Part shown: in pieces, positions 1 to 11,020 of the stretch | Layout of the letters: each line of letters starts with the position of its first letter | Position numbering within the stretch: position 1 is the stretch's first letter | Assembly: GCF_014109725.1 (NCBI RefSeq) | Contig: NZ_CP058554.1 | Coordinates: 3,348,001-3,412,000 of the forward strand | Origin: Comamonas piscis | GTDB lineage: Bacteria; Pseudomonadota; Gammaproteobacteria; Burkholderiales; Burkholderiaceae_C | Length of the DNA stretch: 64,000 nt | Reading direction: 5' to 3' | Made by a program: the position numbers and the translations under genes | Notes under the pieces: generated by a model | The model's input: only the letters and a program-made list of their open reading frames with translations | Told to the model about the DNA's origin: nothing | Database searches by the model: none

Positions 1-143
1 TTGCGGTTGGGCGTGGTGTAGCTGAAGTGGGTTTTGTCAGTCGTTGGCGGCATGGAAATAACTCCTGGTTTGGTAATGGCAGACTTCGCCGTGGGTTCTG
101 GGGGCGACTGCGATCGGCGGTCGCTGCAATGGCATGGCAGCGC

Positions 144-1094
144 TCAGCGCAACCAGCCACGGTGCTTGACATAGAGCAGCGGCAACAGCGCAAGCCCGGC
201 CGTCAGCGCGATGGTGATGGGCTCGCCGTATTGCCATTCCAGGATGGGCATCCGGGCCACGTTCATGCTGTAGTAGGTGGAGATCAGCATGGCCGGCAGA
301 AACACCGCGGTGACCACTGAGAACACCTTGACGATCTGGTTTTGCTTGACGTTCAGCGCCATGTTGTTCGTGGTCTGCAGCAGGCGCACCCGGTCGTGCA
401 CAAAGCTCACATGGTCCTCCACGGCCTCGATGTCTTCGATCAAGGTAGAAAACAGTGCCTGGAGTTCCGCATCCGTCTGTGGCATCCGCGCCAGCGCATG
501 GCGGGCCGCCAATGCCAGCTGCAGCTGGCTCTCCAAACCATCGGACAGCAGCTCTTCGACTTCGCCCAGGTCCAGCTGCGCAGCTACCACATCGCTCACG
601 CCAAAATCACGGTCGCGCGCCTCCAGGCTGTTCAACACCGAGTTGGTCTGCACCAGCACCCGGCCCAGATCGCTGTTGAGCGCATCCAGCAACTCGTCGG
701 TCGCGTCGTTGATGGCCTGCAGCACCACCGCAAAACTCTCGAATGCAGACGCCGCATGTGCTTGGCGCGCCAGCCTGGCTTGCGCCAGAGCCAGCGCTTG
801 CGGCGCGATGCTGGGTTCCAGCGAGATGAGTACGCCACGTCCCAGGATAAAAATGACGCGGCTGGCCTTTCTCCGGCCCTGCTCCACGCTCAGGAACGTG
901 ATCGCAAAATAGCTGAACTCGCCATCCTGGCTCAGGTTGCACTGCAGGCCGTAGGCAATGTCCAAGCCCAGGCTTTGCTTGATGCCAGCAAGCTTGCCAG
1001 GCTGATCGGCACGGATCCGCAGCCAGGGGGGCAGATCGGCCACTTGGGCATCGGCTGCGGCTGGAAAAGCGGCAGAACGGGGTTGCATCGTCAT
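144..1094 (-). CDS. CorA-family divalent cation channel/transporter with altered GMN motif
   Basis: 316 residues. A long soluble, mostly alpha-helical cytoplasmic part (about residues 1-250) is followed by two C-terminal membrane segments (about 255-277 and 288-310) and a short basic tail, the layout of the CorA Mg2+/ZntB family. The end of the first membrane segment reads TYYSMN where the family has YGMN, so the signature Gly is Ser. Known family role: passive Mg2+, Co2+, Ni2+ influx, or Zn2+ transport in ZntB. The altered filter motif leaves the ion uncertain. Its ATG overlaps the stop of the upstream small membrane protein gene by 4 bases (ATGA), so the two are translationally coupled. Confidence 0.85.
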   Translation of the reverse strand: MTMQPRSAAFPAAADAQVADLPPWLRIRADQPGKLAGIKQSLGLDIAYGLQCNLSQDGEFSYFAITFLSVEQGRRKASRVIFILGRGVLISLEPSIAPQALALAQARLARQAHAASAFESFAVVLQAINDATDELLDALNSDLGRVLVQTNSVLNSLEARDRDFGVSDVVAAQLDLGEVEELLSDGLESQLQLALAARHALARMPQTDAELQALFSTLIEDIEAVEDHVSFVHDRVRLLQTTNNMALNVKQNQIVKVFSVVTAVFLPAMLISTYYSMNVARMPILEWQYGEPITIALTAGLALLPLLYVKHRGWLR

Positions 1095-1438
1095 GGCAAA
1101 GGCTCCTGCGAAGTCAGAGGCGGCGTGCCGGGTGCGTCGGACTTGAGAGCGCGCGCACTTTCATAAAAGTCCGCGTGCGAACCCGACGTGGACGAGGTCT
1201 TGGTATCGAGGTGGTAGTTGCCAACATGCAAAGCCGCCACCGCGAGCACCAAGATGCCCCAGGTGACGCCCAGCATCGAAAAAGACAGGCGCTCATACCG
1301 CGACCAGTGCCGGCGAGGCTGCTGCGCAACCGCAAAGGGGCGGCGAGCAGGCCGGCTCCAGACGAAGCCATCTAAGGCCAACCCGGTATTGACAGACGGT
1401 GGCGCTCCACCGGACGAGGGATGTGGGGTGTACAGCAT
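1091..1438 (-). CDS. Small single-pass membrane protein coupled to the CorA-like gene
   Basis: About 115 residues from the first ATG; a TTG start further upstream at 1510 is possible but no ribosome site supports it. One hydrophobic segment (LGVTWGILVLAVAALHVG, about residues 57-74) follows a basic stretch (RRHWSRYER), so the N-terminus is probably cytoplasmic. The C-terminal 35-40 residues are polar and would be periplasmic. Family not recognised. The stop overlaps the start of the CorA-like gene by 4 bases, which suggests an accessory or regulatory subunit for that channel. That role is inferred only from position. Confidence 0.6.
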   Translation of the reverse strand: MLYTPHPSSGGAPPSVNTGLALDGFVWSRPARRPFAVAQQPRRHWSRYERLSFSMLGVTWGILVLAVAALHVGNYHLDTKTSSTSGSHADFYESARALKSDAPGTPPLTSQEPLP

Positions 1439-1538
1439 GGTGCTTTCTGTTGGGCGCAGCCCTGCGCTGCCCCTGGCGCGCGCAATGCACGCCCAGGGCT
1501 GTCGGGACAACTAATGGAATGAGAAGAGAGAATGAACT

Positions 1539-1940
1539 TCAGGCGCTGCGCTTGGCGGTGCGCAGCGCGGGTGCCAGCGGCGGGCGCTCACAGCGCACCC
1601 GGCTTGCCGGCATGTCGGCGCGATGACCGAACAGCCAGCACAGCGCACGAGAGCGGCCCGAGGGCCGGTCAACCGCCAAGCGAGCGGACCGATCCAGGCC
1701 CTGCAAGCGTTTGCGGGCGACCCGGCTTACATGGGGGAGCACCCGGGCACGCTCAGCGGCGGAAAGCATCGACAGGGCATCGGCAATGACCGGGCCGGCG
1801 AGGCCCGACAGCGCCTGGGCAAAGGGCTTGCTGCCCTGCGATGCCAAGAAGGCAGAGAGCGCCGAGGGCGTATCAGACGCGACAGCGGCGCGGATGACGC
1901 GCTGCAACAGCGCGGTGGAGCGGGCGTGAAAGAACAGCAT
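1539..1940 (-). CDS. Hypothetical protein upstream of the CorA-like operon
   Basis: About 133 residues from the ATG at 1940, chosen because GGAGAA lies four bases before it; an upstream TTG at 1970 is weaker. The N-terminal 85 residues are helical and Ala/Leu-rich, with the segment IADALSMLSAAERARVLPH. That segment vaguely recalls helical repeats of the MgtE N domain, but the similarity is too weak to name a family. The C-terminus is Arg-rich and low in complexity. It lies 100 bases ahead of the small membrane protein gene and could head the same transcript, in which case it might act in ion homeostasis. Function unknown. Confidence 0.55.
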   Translation of the reverse strand: MLFFHARSTALLQRVIRAAVASDTPSALSAFLASQGSKPFAQALSGLAGPVIADALSMLSAAERARVLPHVSRVARKRLQGLDRSARLAVDRPSGRSRALCWLFGHRADMPASRVRCERPPLAPALRTAKRSA

Positions 1941-2352
1941 GAGATTCTCCTTGGGGCAGCGCAGCGCCAAGGCCTCTCATGCATCTAGATGCGCGATGGC
2001 CTTGGGGTGGGAGCCCGGTGGGTGGTGGTCAGAGGGAGCTGGCGCTGGCAGCAGCGCATGTCAGGCTCAGGATCGGGGTCCATGGCTTTTCTCCGGGTCA
2101 ACAGTTCTGGGGGTGCCCATGTCTTGGCTTCAGCAACTGAAGTGCACATCGGCGGCAATCGCCGAGGCGGTACATGCCGCAGGGCGGAACGTCGTCGCTG
2201 GCCGAAAGCGCAGGTCTTTCGCGACGACAAAAAGAATTCTCGCAGGCCAGCGCCTGGATCGCTAGTGGTCATTGGGGTGCATGCCACTGTCATTGGCATG
2301 GGGCTTATATACCTTGGTATATGCGCACTCGGTATACGGGCAGAGGGCACAC
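1941..2352 (-). other. Gene-free leader/promoter region of the CorA-like operon
   Basis: About 400 bases without a convincing gene lie between the icd terminator and the 133-residue protein. They hold the two dyads listed separately. The rest of the leader (about 1950-2280) shows no recognisable RNA family by eye. A 121-codon open frame on the minus strand here (1985-2350) lacks a ribosome site and looks like chance. Confidence 0.4.
2281..2337. promoter_or_regulatory. Cluster of dyad symmetries, probable operator
   Basis: Three elements sit close together. ATGCCA-7nt-TGGCAT spans 2281-2299. ATATACC-TT-GGTATAT spans 2307-2322 and is perfect in both 7-base arms. A further half-site GGTATAC starts at 2331. 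The spacing fits a dimeric regulator binding next to a minus-strand promoter for the CorA-like operon. The regulator is not identified. Confidence 0.45.
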
Positions 2353-2389
2353 AAAAAAACCGACAGCCCTCACGGGTCTGCCGGTTTTA
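2353..2389 (-). terminator. Rho-independent terminator of icd
   Basis: Read on the minus strand, AAAACCGGCAGACCC and GGGCTGTCGGTTTT pair around a GTGA loop with one mismatch, followed by a run of seven T. It lies 49 bases past the icd stop. The plus-strand reading also ends in TTTTAT, so it may work in both directions. Confidence 0.85.
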
Positions 2390-2437
2390 TGTCGTTGAAA
2401 GCAGCCCAGGGGCATATGCCACCCAGGCCAGGCCTTA

Positions 2438-4672
<2,235 letters not shown>

Positions 4673-4994
4673 CTGGTCTTTCTAGTGGCAAAAGTTCTGA
4701 TGTGCGTCGCGCCTTGCCAGCCTTGTCTGCTTGGCCTGCAGCGCGCCCGCGTAAACTCCCTCATGTACCGCCTGCCAGCAATTCTGGGGATGCACCCCTC
4801 AAATGCTGCAATGCAATATCACAATACGGAATTCAACACCGAGGATTGTCGCCGCTTTTTAAGTCTTATACAAGAGTTGAGCTGGCGAATTGTCAGGCCA
4901 GCCCCGCCCGTCCGGGGAAAATAGCCCTCCATTCCACCCTTATGCCAGCGCTGCACGACAAGTCTGTGAAACCCGTAGCTTCCCCCTCCCTGCC
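4673..4994. other. Divergent intergenic region icd/arfB
   Basis: 322 bases hold the promoters of icd (leftward) and arfB (rightward). The part from about 4740 to 4880 is less GC-rich than its surroundings, with TTTTTAAGTCTTATACAAG near 4856. No clear operator, RNA element or gene was found. Confidence 0.35.
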
Positions 4995-5411
4995 ATGACC
5001 ACGCCCACCGCCTCCGCCCTCACCATGCACGAAGCCGATGTGCAATGGACGGCCATCCGCGCCCAGGGGCCCGGCGGCCAGAACGTCAACAAGGTCAGCT
5101 GCGCCATCCATCTGCGCTTTGACATTCGCGCATCGCGCCTGCCCGAAGAGGTGCAGACCCGTTTGCTGGCCCTGGCCGATTCGCGCATCACCCAAGACGG
5201 CGTGGTGGTCATCAAGGCGCAGAGCTACCGCACGCAGGAGCAAAACCTGTGGGATGCGCTGGAGCGCCTGAACGCCATGGTCGCCGCTGCGGCCACTGTG
5301 CCGCGCAAGCGCCGCGCCACCAAGCCCACCTGGGGCTCGCAACAGCGCCGACTGCAGAGCAAAACCCTGCGCGCTGGCGTCAAGGCGCAGCGCGGCAAGG
5401 TGCGGGATTGA
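4995..5411 (+). CDS. arfB: Alternative ribosome-rescue factor ArfB (peptidyl-tRNA hydrolase)
   Basis: 138 residues, close to the 140 of E. coli ArfB/YaeJ. It carries the class-I release-factor catalytic motif: IRAQGPGGQNVNKVS has the GGQ that hydrolyses peptidyl-tRNA, followed by AIHLRFDIRAS as in E. coli. The C-terminal tail is basic (KRRATKPTWGSQQRRLQSK and KAQRGKV) and by family knowledge inserts in the empty mRNA channel of stalled ribosomes. The start at 4995 gives the family length; an in-frame start at 4890 would add an unrelated extension. It acts as a tmRNA-independent rescue factor and is not visibly part of an operon. Confidence 0.92.
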   Translation: MTTPTASALTMHEADVQWTAIRAQGPGGQNVNKVSCAIHLRFDIRASRLPEEVQTRLLALADSRITQDGVVVIKAQSYRTQEQNLWDALERLNAMVAAAATVPRKRRATKPTWGSQQRRLQSKTLRAGVKAQRGKVRD

Positions 5412-5484
5412 CCATGCATCCGCTCCACCAGGCGGCAGCCGGTGATAATAAGAAGTAATCTCATTTGCCAACGCCAGAATTTCC

Positions 5485-6243
5485 ATGAACGTGCGACGCA
5501 GCATCCTGATCGTCGATGACCACCAGAGCATCCGCGACCCTCTTGCCACCTTCATGCGCCGCTACGACTTCGATGTCGACACCGCTTGCGACGGGGTCGC
5601 CATGCGGCAGCTGCTCAAGGAGCGCAGCTATGACCTGGTCATTCTGGACGTCATGCTGCCCGGCGAAGATGGCTTATCGCTGTGCGGTTTTGTTACCGAG
5701 CATATTGGCACCCCCGTTATCTTGCTGACCGCGATGACCGACCAGGCCGACCGTGTCGCCGGCCTGGAGATCGGTGCCGATGACTATGTACTCAAGCCCT
5801 TTGACCCGCGCGAGCTGGTGGCCCGGGTGCGCAGCGTGCTGCGCCGGGGCGCCCGGCGGCGGGCAGATGATGCAGCGCTGGCGGCGCAGGCCGCACCAGC
5901 AGCCGATGCCACTGCAGAAAAGCGCTACCGCTTTGAAGGCTGGTCCTTTGACCTGACCACCCGCGAGCTGCAAGACCCCCAGCTCAGCCCCGTCCCCCTC
6001 ACCACCGCAGAGTTCCACCTGCTGCGCGCGCTGCTGGAGAACCCCAACCGCGTGCTCAGCCGCCAACAGCTGATGGACCTGACCCAGCGCGAGGGCGACG
6101 CTTTCTTTGACCGCAGCATCGACACCCAAATCAGCCGCTTGCGCAAAAAGCTCGAATCTGACCCGCGCCAGCCGCGCATGCTCAAAACCGTGCGCGGCGA
6201 CGGCTACCTGCTGGCTGCCAGAAACATCACGCTTGCGCCATGA
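5485..6243 (+). CDS. OmpR-family two-component response regulator
   Basis: 252 residues. The N-terminal receiver (about 5-122) has the acidic pair D11/D12, phospho-acceptor D55 in LVILDVMLPGEDG, T82 region LLTAMT and K104 in YVLKPFDP. A linker of about 25 residues rich in Ala follows. The C-terminal winged-helix DNA-binding domain (about 148-245) includes LTTAEFHLLRALLENPNRVL and the typical VRGDGYLL end. The stop overlaps the kinase start by 4 bases (ATGA), so both are co-translated. The closest known class is the OmpR/RisA type of betaproteobacteria. The target is unknown; no obvious adjacent target gene apart from the membrane protein at 7801. Confidence 0.93.
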   Translation: MNVRRSILIVDDHQSIRDPLATFMRRYDFDVDTACDGVAMRQLLKERSYDLVILDVMLPGEDGLSLCGFVTEHIGTPVILLTAMTDQADRVAGLEIGADDYVLKPFDPRELVARVRSVLRRGARRRADDAALAAQAAPAADATAEKRYRFEGWSFDLTTRELQDPQLSPVPLTTAEFHLLRALLENPNRVLSRQQLMDLTQREGDAFFDRSIDTQISRLRKKLESDPRQPRMLKTVRGDGYLLAARNITLAP

Positions 6244-7658
6244 AGCTGCTGCCGCGCACCTTAGCCGGCCAGTTGCTGGCCCTGTTGCTGCTGGCCCTCA
6301 TCGTGGCCCATCTGGTCGCCGTGCTGCTGCTGAGCTGGCTGCGCCACGGCAGTGACGAAGTCCACCCGCTGTCCGCCCACACCATCGAGACCCGTGTTGC
6401 CACCGCCTACCGCGCGCTGGAGGGCAGCCCCGAATCTGCCCAGCGCCTGGTGCAAAGCATCAGCCTGCCCGATTCGCAGTTCCGCATTCGCCCCCAGCCT
6501 TTTGACGACGGCCAACCGGTCACCGAGCAAGAAGCCAAGCTCACCGCGAGGCTGCAAGAGCGCCTGGGGCTGGACGCCGGCGCCAACGCCGCAGACCCGC
6601 CGGTGCGCATCCATCTGCGCATGCGCTCGCCCCTGGCAGCCAGCCAGGCCGGCGATGTGGACCAGGACATCCTCGCGCTGCTCAGCCCCGCCTTTGAAGA
6701 AGATGGCAGCTGGATGCTGCATGTCGATGTGCGCCTGCCCGATGGCCAGTGGCTCAGCAGCTGGCACCTGCCAACAATGCTGCTCAGCCACTGGAGCCGG
6801 GTGCTGAGCTTCTCCATCCCCGTGGGCATGTTGCCCATCATTGTCATTGCGGTGCTGTTTGGCCGGCGCATCATGCAGCCACTGCGCATGCTTACCGATG
6901 CCGCCCAGCGCATCAGCCGGGGCGAGCGCTCCGCGCACCTGCCCCTGTCAGGCCCCGACGGCGTGCGCGAAATCATCGAGGCCTTCAACGAGATGCAGGA
7001 CCGCCTGCTCGGCGTCGTCAACGACCGCACCCGCATGGTCGCAGCCATCGGCCACGACCTGCGCACCCCCCTCACGTCTCTGCGCATCCGCGCCGAGCTG
7101 GTAGACGATGACGATCTGCGCCAGGCCATGATCGCCACCATCAACGAGATGCACAGCATGGTCGAAGAAATCCTGCACTTTGCCCAGGACGACGCGATGC
7201 GCGAGACCACCCAACTGGTCGATCTGGATGCGCTGGTGGGCGAAGTGGTCGAGCAGCAACGTACCCTTGGCCGCCAGGTCGACTGGAGCCCACCAAATAG
7301 CATCAGCTACCGCTGCCGCCCGGCCCACCTCAAACGCGCCCTCGCCAACCTGATCGACAATGCCGCGCGCTACGGCCGTGTGCAGGTCCGGCTGACCGTG
7401 CCTGATGCCGCAGACCCCAATGCTGCGCGCACGGTGTGTATGGAGATAGAAGACGAAGGCCCCGGCATTGCGCCGCAGGACATGGAGCAGGCCTTTCGGC
7501 CTTTTAGCCGGCTGGAGGTTGCCCGCAACGGGGAGACTGGCGGGTTTGGGTTGGGACTGGCGATTGCGCGGTCATGTGTGCGGGCGCATGGGGGGGAGTT
7601 GAGGCTGCATAACCGCAGCGAGGGTGGACTGAAGGCGGTGATTGAGTTGCCGACTTAA
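6240..7658 (+). CDS. Membrane sensor histidine kinase, partner of the OmpR-type regulator
   Basis: 472 residues. Membrane segment 1 (about 8-34) and membrane segment 2 (about 186-209) bracket a periplasmic sensor region of about 150 residues. A HAMP linker (RRIMQPLRMLTDAAQRISRG) follows, then the H-box GHDLRTPLTSLRIRAE with phospho-acceptor H272. The ATPase part has N-box LIDNAARYG, G1 EDEGPGI and G2 GFGLGLAIARS. It phosphorylates the preceding regulator, to which it is coupled by a 4-base overlap. The layout resembles EnvZ-type kinases with an enlarged periplasmic part. The last ~150 bases use noticeably more G-rich codons than the rest. Signal unknown. Confidence 0.93.
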   Translation: MKLLPRTLAGQLLALLLLALIVAHLVAVLLLSWLRHGSDEVHPLSAHTIETRVATAYRALEGSPESAQRLVQSISLPDSQFRIRPQPFDDGQPVTEQEAKLTARLQERLGLDAGANAADPPVRIHLRMRSPLAASQAGDVDQDILALLSPAFEEDGSWMLHVDVRLPDGQWLSSWHLPTMLLSHWSRVLSFSIPVGMLPIIVIAVLFGRRIMQPLRMLTDAAQRISRGERSAHLPLSGPDGVREIIEAFNEMQDRLLGVVNDRTRMVAAIGHDLRTPLTSLRIRAELVDDDDLRQAMIATINEMHSMVEEILHFAQDDAMRETTQLVDLDALVGEVVEQQRTLGRQVDWSPPNSISYRCRPAHLKRALANLIDNAARYGRVQVRLTVPDAADPNAARTVCMEIEDEGPGIAPQDMEQAFRPFSRLEVARNGETGGFGLGLAIARSCVRAHGGELRLHNRSEGGLKAVIELPT

Positions 7659-7800
7659 GGAAATAAGGTGACGATTGCTAGAGAGTTTCAGCCATTTCCC
7701 CGTGCTTCGGAACGAACTCCCAACTTGACCTTCCGCACAAATACAACATAGTTCTGATCAATCAACAATTAATTGCATATGCATTCCATAAAATGCCCCA

Positions 7801-8385
7801 ATGCGATTTCATCTCGGCCCACCTCCAAACTCATTGAGCGATGAAGAACTTCACTCTGGTGAATGGCATCGCGTTGCCTACTTGCCTTTATGGGCTCTGC
7901 ATTTGCTGTCCCTTCTTTTAGGCTTGCTACTGGCATTTGTCACTTTTGTAGTGTGGATTGCCTTGGCACCTGGCTTTGAAATATTACCAGCACCAGGGTA
8001 CCAAGTGGGAGCTGCATTGATCTCCGTCCCGCTCGCTGGTGTTTTGCTACCAGTTCTTCTGCATCCCCGTATGGGAATGAGCAACAGTACGATTTTTGGT
8101 ATCTGGCCATCAAAACTTACACCCTATACTGCCTGCACTGTCAAGCTAACAAAGCGCCGAGCAATTGCAACATTGCTCTTACCGATTGCACTGTTGGTCA
8201 TCCTTCCCCTGCTGTTCGCCTCGGCAATGAATATTAGTTCTGGGTGGCTTGTTTTTATCTCTTGCTATGCGTCTTTGCTATTCGGATATTACCCAATGCT
8301 TGCGTTAGTTTGGGCGTACAAAATACCACCGGGAGCCGTGATAGCAGGTCGTGGTTTTGAGACTTACTGGCATTCTCCCCGTTGA
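7801..8385 (+). CDS. Polytopic membrane protein, possibly a DUF3267-like relative lacking the zinc motif
   Basis: 194 residues with four probable membrane segments (about 27-55, 67-87, 118-140, 146-172). The order of a hydrophobic segment ending LLPVLLHPRMG, a short soluble loop with KLTKRRAIATLLLP, and two more membrane helices resembles DUF3267 putative zincin proteases. The expected HExxH is reduced to LLHP, so if related it is probably not a peptidase. Base composition is clearly lower in GC than its neighbours, which hints at recent acquisition. It stands alone, 142 bases after the histidine kinase and in the same direction. Function unknown; family call tentative. Confidence 0.6.
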   Translation: MRFHLGPPPNSLSDEELHSGEWHRVAYLPLWALHLLSLLLGLLLAFVTFVVWIALAPGFEILPAPGYQVGAALISVPLAGVLLPVLLHPRMGMSNSTIFGIWPSKLTPYTACTVKLTKRRAIATLLLPIALLVILPLLFASAMNISSGWLVFISCYASLLFGYYPMLALVWAYKIPPGAVIAGRGFETYWHSPR

Positions 8386-8814
8386 AAATAAACACATCTG
8401 ATGTGCAAAAGACTTCAGGCTGTTTTATCTTTCCACCCACCCACTACCTTTCAATAAATATGGACGCCATCTATTTTTGGCCATCTTTCTGTTCGCAATA
8501 CGAGGTGGATCTTCTGACGTCAGCGCTCTGCTAGCTACACATCCCGAGATTTGATCCTTAGTACCCTGACGCAAGGCAAGCTCCGCAGAGCCCAAAAAAC
8601 GATCTCCAAATAGTCACAAACTGACACAAACAGGCAAACACCAGCCACATGCGTCGCAAATGATTCCGATTGCGAATTAGTTTGCACCCCAGCCAACGTG
8701 ACCGGCCCCTGCGCCGCGCCCACGCCAGCCAGCTCCGCTCTGCACCCCTAGGCCCCCCGGCATTGCCCGGGGCTGCGCCGCTTGCAGGCCGTCTCACCGC
8801 CATTGTTTGTTGTC
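8386..8814. other. Upstream region of the TonB-dependent receptor
   Basis: 429 bases without a supported gene. The first half is AT-richer. It contains the dyad at 8654-8675 described separately. No cobalamin-riboswitch core was recognised. Confidence 0.35.
8654..8675. promoter_or_regulatory. Dyad upstream of TonB receptor, possible metal-regulator (Fur-like) site
   Basis: TCGCAA-10nt-TTGCGA is a perfect 6-base inverted repeat. The interior AAATGATTCCGATT loosely resembles a Fur box (about half of the consensus positions). It lies 140 bases before the receptor start. Iron control would suit the receptor, but the match is weak. Confidence 0.3.
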
Positions 8815-10950
8815 ATGTCCCATCCCGCTGCTTCATTCCCCCTTCTTCCCATTGCGCTGGCCGCAGGCCTGTGCCTGGCGTCTGCCGCTTCTGCGCAAAG
8901 CAATGCCGAAACCGGCACGACGCTGGACACAATCACCGTCACAGCGGCGGCGACCGCGACTGCGGTGAAAGATGCGCCGGCCAGCTTGACGGTGCTGACC
9001 GCCGAGGACATCCAACGCGTGCCCGCCACCGATTTGAACGAGGTGCTACGCCGCGTGCCCGGCCTGACGCAGGCGACGACGCCCGATGGCGGTACCAGCA
9101 TCCAGATTCGCGGGCTGCCGCAGCAGTACACCCTGATCCTCGTCGATGGCGTGCGCGTGGGCAGCTCCAGCGAGACTTTTGACCGCTACACCCGCAATGA
9201 ACTGAACTGGATTGCGCCGGAAGCGATTGAGCGCATCGAAGTGGTGCGCGGCCCCATGTCCTCACTCTACGGCTCGGACGCGATGGGTGGCGTGATCAAC
9301 ATCATTACCAAAAAAGGCGGTGATAAATGGGGCGGCCAGGTGTCGGCCGGTGCCGAGGTCAACCCCGAATCCATCCGTGGCAATGACTACACGGGCGGCT
9401 TCAACATCAGCGGCCCGCTGGGCAATGGCTTCAAGCTGCGGCTGAACGGCCAGCAAACCTACCGCCAGGCGGACAGTGGTCTGGACGATGGCACCACCGC
9501 CTTCCGCTGGGGCGGCGGGCGTGAAGGCGCCAAGCGCCAGTCGCTGGGTGCGCGCCTGGATTGGGACATCAACGACAGCCATAAGCTGAGCCTGGATGTG
9601 CAGCGCGCCGAGTGGAAGACGCTGGGCGGCCCCTCGCCCTCTACCAGCAACCCGGGCGGCTTTGCGGCGGCTGCTACCACCCGTGGCCCCTCCAACATGG
9701 AGCGAGAGAGCACCAGCCTGACCCACCAGGGCAAGTACAGCTTTGGCACGTCCAAGCTGTCGCTCAGCCACAGCAAGTACAGCAATGAGACGACCGCGCC
9801 TCGGATTGAAAACGGCCAGTTTGTGCCCGTGCCCGGTGGCACCGCAACCCAGACCTACAGCACGCATTCGGTGTCGGAGGACCTGATCCTCGACGGCTCG
9901 GTGACCATGCCCCTCCAATGGGGCTTTGACCAGATGCTGACCGTGGGCGCGCAGTGGCAGCGCCAGGAGCTGGACAACCCGAACTCGGTGGGCTCGGTCG
10001 CCAATGAGGCGGGCGTGGTCGGCCTCAGCTACAAGCAGGCCAAGTCGCAGGCCTTGTTTGTTGAAGACCAGATCTTTCTGCGCGACAACCTGACCCTGAC
10101 CCTGGGCCTGCGCGGTGACCGCCATGACGACTACGGCTCGCACATCAGCCCGCGCGCCTACCTGGTCTACCACCCGACCCCTGCCTGGACCCTGCGTGGC
10201 GGCTATTCGGAAGGTTTCCGCGCGCCCAACCTGCGCCAGTCGAACGAGAACTTTGTGAGCCAATCGCAAGGCGCGGGCTGCGGATTTGCCGGCTACACCG
10301 GTGGCGGTTGCAGCATTCGGGGCAACTCCGACCTCAAGCCCGAGACATCGCAGAACTGGGAGTTGGGCGCTGCCTGGGAGCATGAAGGCTGGCAAGCAGG
10401 CCTGACCTTCTTCAACACCGACTTCAAGGACAAGATCGACTCGCAAGGCATTGGCTACCTGCCCGGCGGCAGCAACTACTGGGCCCAGTATGTGAACATC
10501 GACTCGGCCATCACACGCGGCCTGGAAGCCAATTTGCGCGTGCCGCTGAGCCGCACCATCACCTGGAACAACAGCCTCACCCATATGCTGAAGGCGGAGA
10601 ACAAGACCACCGGCCTGGCGCTGACCACCGTCTCCAAGTGGAGTGGTTCCTCGGTGCTGGATTGGCAAGTGATGCCCGCGCTGGGCCTGAGCCTGGGCGC
10701 CGAGCTGGTGGGCAAGCAAATGGGCCTGGCCCAGCGCCTCGCCGACAACTCCAACTTTGGCGAGCAGCGCATCCAGAACAGCTATGTGCTGTACGACCTG
10801 GCTGCCAACTACCGCATCAACAAGGCGCTGCGCATCAACGCCGGGGTGAAGAACCTGTTTGACCGCAATGCCAGCGGCAACCGCGATGTGGGCAACAATT
10901 TCTACCTGCCCGGCCGCCGCTTCTTTGCAACTTTGACGGCGAGCTTCTAA
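8815..10950 (+). CDS. TonB-dependent outer-membrane receptor (siderophore/catecholate type)
   Basis: 711 residues from the ATG that begins a good signal peptide (LLPIALAAGLCLASAASAQS); an ATG 33 bases upstream would lengthen it. The TonB box DTITVTAA directly follows the signal. The plug domain (about 45-155) has LTVLTAEDIQRVPATDLNEV, IQIRGLPQQYTLILVDGVRV and the conserved ERIEVVRGPMSSLYGSDAMG. A 22-strand barrel follows, ending in Phe (ATLTASF), and has the usual NLFDRN motif near the end. The family takes up ferric siderophores, haem or cobalamin using TonB energy. The FepA/CirA-like plug suggests a ferric catecholate, but the substrate is unproven. It has its own terminator. Confidence 0.93.
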   Translation: MSHPAASFPLLPIALAAGLCLASAASAQSNAETGTTLDTITVTAAATATAVKDAPASLTVLTAEDIQRVPATDLNEVLRRVPGLTQATTPDGGTSIQIRGLPQQYTLILVDGVRVGSSSETFDRYTRNELNWIAPEAIERIEVVRGPMSSLYGSDAMGGVINIITKKGGDKWGGQVSAGAEVNPESIRGNDYTGGFNISGPLGNGFKLRLNGQQTYRQADSGLDDGTTAFRWGGGREGAKRQSLGARLDWDINDSHKLSLDVQRAEWKTLGGPSPSTSNPGGFAAAATTRGPSNMERESTSLTHQGKYSFGTSKLSLSHSKYSNETTAPRIENGQFVPVPGGTATQTYSTHSVSEDLILDGSVTMPLQWGFDQMLTVGAQWQRQELDNPNSVGSVANEAGVVGLSYKQAKSQALFVEDQIFLRDNLTLTLGLRGDRHDDYGSHISPRAYLVYHPTPAWTLRGGYSEGFRAPNLRQSNENFVSQSQGAGCGFAGYTGGGCSIRGNSDLKPETSQNWELGAAWEHEGWQAGLTFFNTDFKDKIDSQGIGYLPGGSNYWAQYVNIDSAITRGLEANLRVPLSRTITWNNSLTHMLKAENKTTGLALTTVSKWSGSSVLDWQVMPALGLSLGAELVGKQMGLAQRLADNSNFGEQRIQNSYVLYDLAANYRINKALRINAGVKNLFDRNASGNRDVGNNFYLPGRRFFATLTASF

Positions 10951-10972
10951 GCTGATTTAAGGCCCTAAAAGC

Positions 10973-11006
10973 AAAGGCGCTGAGAGTCTTATCTCAGCGC
11001 CTTTTT
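10973..11006 (+). terminator. Rho-independent terminator after the TonB receptor
   Basis: AAAGGCGCTGAGA and TCTCAGCGCCTTT form a perfect 13-base stem with a 6-base loop, ending in a T run. It lies 22 bases after the receptor stop. The A-rich left side means it could also stop the convergent MFS gene transcript. Confidence 0.9.
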
Positions 11007-11020
11007 CTACGTCTGCTCTG

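Noticed and set aside
1..143. Possible gene end at the left edge
   Set aside because: No open frame with a domain or terminator could be supported in these 143 bases.
8530..8780. Cobalamin riboswitch before the TonB receptor
   Set aside because: No B12-box or conserved core could be found by eye.
9262..10719. 485-codon minus-strand open frame opposite the TonB receptor
   Set aside because: Antisense shadow; the receptor on the plus strand has all family motifs.
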